NCBI GenBank assembly: GCA_002914805.1
Contig: JXTB01000092.1
Span: 428,127-492,126 of the forward strand
Origin: Parasponia andersonii
Taxonomy: Eukaryota; Streptophyta; Magnoliopsida; Rosales; Cannabaceae
Direction: 5' to 3'
DNA: 64,000 nt
The notes under the pieces were generated by a model. The model saw only the letters and a program-made list of their open reading frames with translations. It searched no databases and had not been told where the DNA came from. Shown here one piece after another: positions 62,617 through 64,000 of this stretch (positions are counted from its first letter, which is position 1; every line of letters begins with the position of its first letter). Made by a program: the position numbers and the translations under genes.

Positions 62617-63999
62617 TTAACCCTTACCAAGAATATGATCCACAATGTATATTGGCCCCAGATGACCTTGAGTGCTAAAGAAACACCGGACTACAACATT
62701 CCATGTGGCAATGTTAGGGCAGATCCCTTCCCTTACCATCTTATGAAGATAAACAACTGCCCCATCCAAACCTATCCAATTACAGATTCCCCACAAAAGA
62801 CTAGTGTACGTCATTACATCTGGATGCCACTTCTTTGATCCACCAACGCTTTCCAAAAGTTGGGTTGCATAACTTACCTTTCCCTGCTTACTGTAGGCAT
62901 AAATAATTGTGTTGTAAGTAATGAGATCAGGCTTTTCTCCTTCAACAAGCATTTTGCCAAGTAACTGCAAAGCCTTCTCGGGCAAACCAGCATGAGAAAA
63001 CCAGCAAAGAATAGTATTATAAGTCACTAAATTTAGCTTCATTCCCCTTTGCTCTATCTCCCTAACGAGCTCAAAAGCTTCTTTGAATCTGTTCATCTTG
63101 AAGAGACCATCCAATAACTCATTATATGTTGTGATGTTAGGCAAACAGCCATACCTCCACATCTCATCAAGCACCTTTAGTCCCCACTCCACTCTTCCAT
63201 TCCCACACAAAGCCTTGATAAGGGTGTTGAATGTGATTGTATTTGGAGGACAGCCTTCGACAGTCATATTCTCTATTAGGAAATAAGCCCGGTTGAACAT
63301 AGAATTCCTACAAAGTACATCTACCATGCACGTATATGCTACAACATTAGGATGGCAACCACGGTTCATCATATTGTTCCATGTCTCAGATGCGCCCGAA
63401 AGGTCACCAACTTTCGCAAAGCCATGAATAAGAGTGCTGTATATGGTAACATTTGGTGAGCACCCATATCTCCCCATTTGATGAACAACAGATACAGCTT
63501 TATCTACATTTCGACTAGAGCAGAGACCACGTATTAAAGTACTATATGCAACAATGTTAGGCTCAAACCCCTCACTAATCATTCGGTTCCACAAGTCCAG
63601 AGCTTCGTGCACTCTTCCTTCCAAAAACAACCCTTTTATCAATGAAGTTAAAGTATGAATATTAGGACTACATCCTTTCACAAACATTTTAGCCAAAACT
63701 GCAAAAGACAAGTTGACATGTCCAATATCAGAAAGAGAACTAATAATAGTCGAGTAAGTAATAACATTCGGGTCGATTCCTTTATCCATCATTTCAGCTA
63801 ACAATCCGAACCCCTTTTCAAGTTTATACTCTTTGCACACCCCATTTATCAAAGCATTATAAACAGGCAAACTGGGTTCAAATCTAACAGCAAGCTCTCT
63901 CGCTTCCTCAACTTTACCAAGCTTACACAACGAAGACACTATAGTCGTATAGCTAACAGAATCCGGAGAACATCCCTTCTTAGACATTTCATCAAGCAA
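62617..63999 (-). CDS. Pentatricopeptide repeat protein, P class (C-terminal part)
   Basis: The frame is open from the window edge to the stop at 62619-62617 (about 460 codons); the N-terminus lies outside the window. It is built of about 12-13 tandem 35-residue PPR motifs, for example SPDSVSYTTIVSSLCKLGKV, DPNVITYSTIISSLSDIGHV, EPNIVAYSTLIRGLCSSRNV and PDLITYNTIIYAYSKQGKVS. There are no L/S motif variants and no E or DYW domain, so this is P class. Such proteins bind organellar RNA and act in its processing, stability or translation, usually in mitochondria or plastids. The targeting signal is not in view. The C-terminus (HLGPIYIVDHILGKG) follows the last repeat directly. Confidence 0.94.
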   Translation of the reverse strand: MLDEMSKKGCSPDSVSYTTIVSSLCKLGKVEEARELAVRFEPSLPVYNALINGVCKEYKLEKGFGLLAEMMDKGIDPNVITYSTIISSLSDIGHVNLSFAVLAKMFVKGCSPNIHTLTSLIKGLFLEGRVHEALDLWNRMISEGFEPNIVAYSTLIRGLCSSRNVDKAVSVVHQMGRYGCSPNVTIYSTLIHGFAKVGDLSGASETWNNMMNRGCHPNVVAYTCMVDVLCRNSMFNRAYFLIENMTVEGCPPNTITFNTLIKALCGNGRVEWGLKVLDEMWRYGCLPNITTYNELLDGLFKMNRFKEAFELVREIEQRGMKLNLVTYNTILCWFSHAGLPEKALQLLGKMLVEGEKPDLITYNTIIYAYSKQGKVSYATQLLESVGGSKKWHPDVMTYTSLLWGICNWIGLDGAVVYLHKMVREGICPNIATWNVVVRCFFSTQGHLGPIYIVDHILGKG

Positions 64000-64000
64000 C

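Noticed and set aside
1..64000. CRISPR arrays, bacterial operons or phage features
   Set aside because: No spaced direct repeats or bacterial gene organisation; gene structure is plant nuclear throughout.

Overview
This is nuclear DNA from a eudicot plant. It is AT-rich, its genes have GT-AG introns, and it is full of (TA)n, (CT)n and poly-A/T tracts. All recognisable proteins are plant families (SFR2, plastid S6, XBAT ankyrin-RING, DUF538, PCC13-62, PPR). I would guess a rosid but cannot name the species. One base (21474) is undetermined.

Layout. 1-9.2 kb: AT-rich intergenic DNA. 9.45-10.44 kb (minus): a TAS3 trans-acting siRNA locus with two miR390 sites, two tandem tasiARF units and a spliced 68-codon leader ORF that stops 8 nt before the 5' miR390 site. 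10.5-16.1 kb: intergenic. 16.1-20.6 kb (plus): SFR2, the chloroplast-envelope galactolipid remodelling enzyme (10 exons, 647 aa). 22.2-23.3 kb (plus): an intronless F-box gene. 25.7-30.9 kb (plus): a membrane DnaJ protein with a Jiv90 domain (742 aa). 31.9-33.7 kb (plus): plastid ribosomal protein S6 with an acidic tail (307 aa).

34.5-51.5 kb (minus) holds three tandem XBAT34/35-like ankyrin-RING E3 ligase copies, all damaged. Copy 1 carries a 2.27-kb solo LTR and a 1.66-kb hAT element. Copy 2 has all nine exons but a 4-bp insertion shifts the frame before the RING exon. Copy 3 lacks the ankyrin exons and its RING exon is split by a second solo LTR. A duplicate of the DNA downstream of S6 sits at the far end of the array, which marks a duplication breakpoint.

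52.1 kb: a DUF538 gene. 53.6-54.95 and 60.7-61.9 kb: a tandem pair of PCC13-62-type desiccation-related (ferritin-like) genes. Between them are a 1.73-kb Mutator-like element carrying a piece of a Ty3/gypsy LTR-PBS-gag region, a decayed retroelement-like block inside the duplicated promoter, and MITEs. 62.6-64.0 kb (minus): the C-terminal part of a P-class PPR protein that runs off the window.

The genes do not form one pathway. SFR2 and the PCC13-62 pair are both stress (freezing/dehydration) genes by family. The most informative locus is TAS3, where small-RNA target sites and a short translated leader are physically coupled.
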